64,000 nucleotides of DNA from Paenibacillus crassostreae (GTDB lineage: Bacteria > Bacillota > Bacilli > Paenibacillales > Paenibacillaceae). This document shows positions 62,103 through 64,000 of the stretch, piece after piece. The position numbers were made by a program, and so were the translations under genes. Below the pieces are notes generated by a model. That model saw only the letters and a program-made list of their open reading frames with translations, searched no databases and was not told where the DNA came from. Each line of letters begins with the position of its first letter. The first letter of the stretch is position 1. The DNA lies in the NCBI RefSeq assembly GCF_001857945.1, contig NZ_CP017770.1, positions 124,001-188,000 of the forward strand. The letters are read 5' to 3'.

Positions 62103-64000
<1,898 letters not shown>

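Overview
The window looks like a chromosome segment of a Paenibacillus-type bacterium (Bacillota). The indications are moderately low G+C DNA, strong AGGAGG-type ribosome sites with frequent TTG/GTG starts, hairpin-plus-T-tract terminators, a YesM/YesN two-component pair beside a CUT1 sugar transporter, GH43 xylan enzymes, an Lsa-type ABC-F gene, and Firmicutes-style BirA, Fur and cre sites. No rRNA, tRNA, CRISPR array, transposase or phage module was seen.

1-10.9 kb: the right-hand part of a biosynthetic gene cluster, all on + and tightly coupled. It encodes a BtrH/DUF4872-type acyltransferase (cut by the window edge), a FabZ-like dehydratase, a ketosynthase-like protein without the catalytic residues (chain-length-factor-like), a FabG-like reductase, a second SDR, a BioA-like class III aminotransferase, a phytoene-desaturase-like flavoprotein, a MacB-type ATPase with an FtsX permease, an Sfp-type phosphopantetheinyl transferase and a third SDR. 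Together they suggest a discrete-enzyme (type II, reducing) carrier-protein pathway whose acyl chain is aminated or desaturated, transferred to an amine and exported. This is the most likely undescribed system here.

10.9-30.5 kb: a DHFR/RibD-like reductase; a three-gene TelA / surface vWA / membrane coiled-coil operon; a 3'-truncated serine hydrolase; a secreted PAP2 acid phosphatase; an Lsa-type ABC-F gene behind a leader that can form a terminator or a competing hairpin; a BirA-box-controlled bioY-ecfA1-ecfA2-ecfT-CHY zinc finger operon; and a divergent sugar ABC operon (-) and YesMN pair (+) with a cre-like site between them.

30.5-45.5 kb: a Fur-controlled siderophore binding protein with a fused double FecCD permease but no ATPase, then a scrambled xylan/arabinan region. 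The latter holds two GH43 enzymes, an AraC regulator, an orphan LipO-type binding protein and an ArsR-jelly-roll regulator, together with gene fragments and direct repeats that point to segmental duplication and deletion. An ArsR-SRPBCC deletion chimera and a G+C-richer UvrA-like ABC gene lie inside it.

45.5-64 kb: assorted single genes and small operons. These are MFS transporters, EcsC, a broken aminoglycoside-phosphotransferase-like gene, a YtrA-type regulator with its ABC exporter, methionine aminopeptidase, general stress protein 26, an alpha/beta hydrolase, a 34-residue protein, a zinc alcohol dehydrogenase with its MerR regulator and two matching operators, a WYL regulator beside a GyrI-like protein, a lipoprotein flanked by a gene and its partial copy, and a rifampicin phosphotransferase-like gene running off the right edge. 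A C-terminal swivel-domain fragment of the same superfamily lies 3.4 kb upstream of it.
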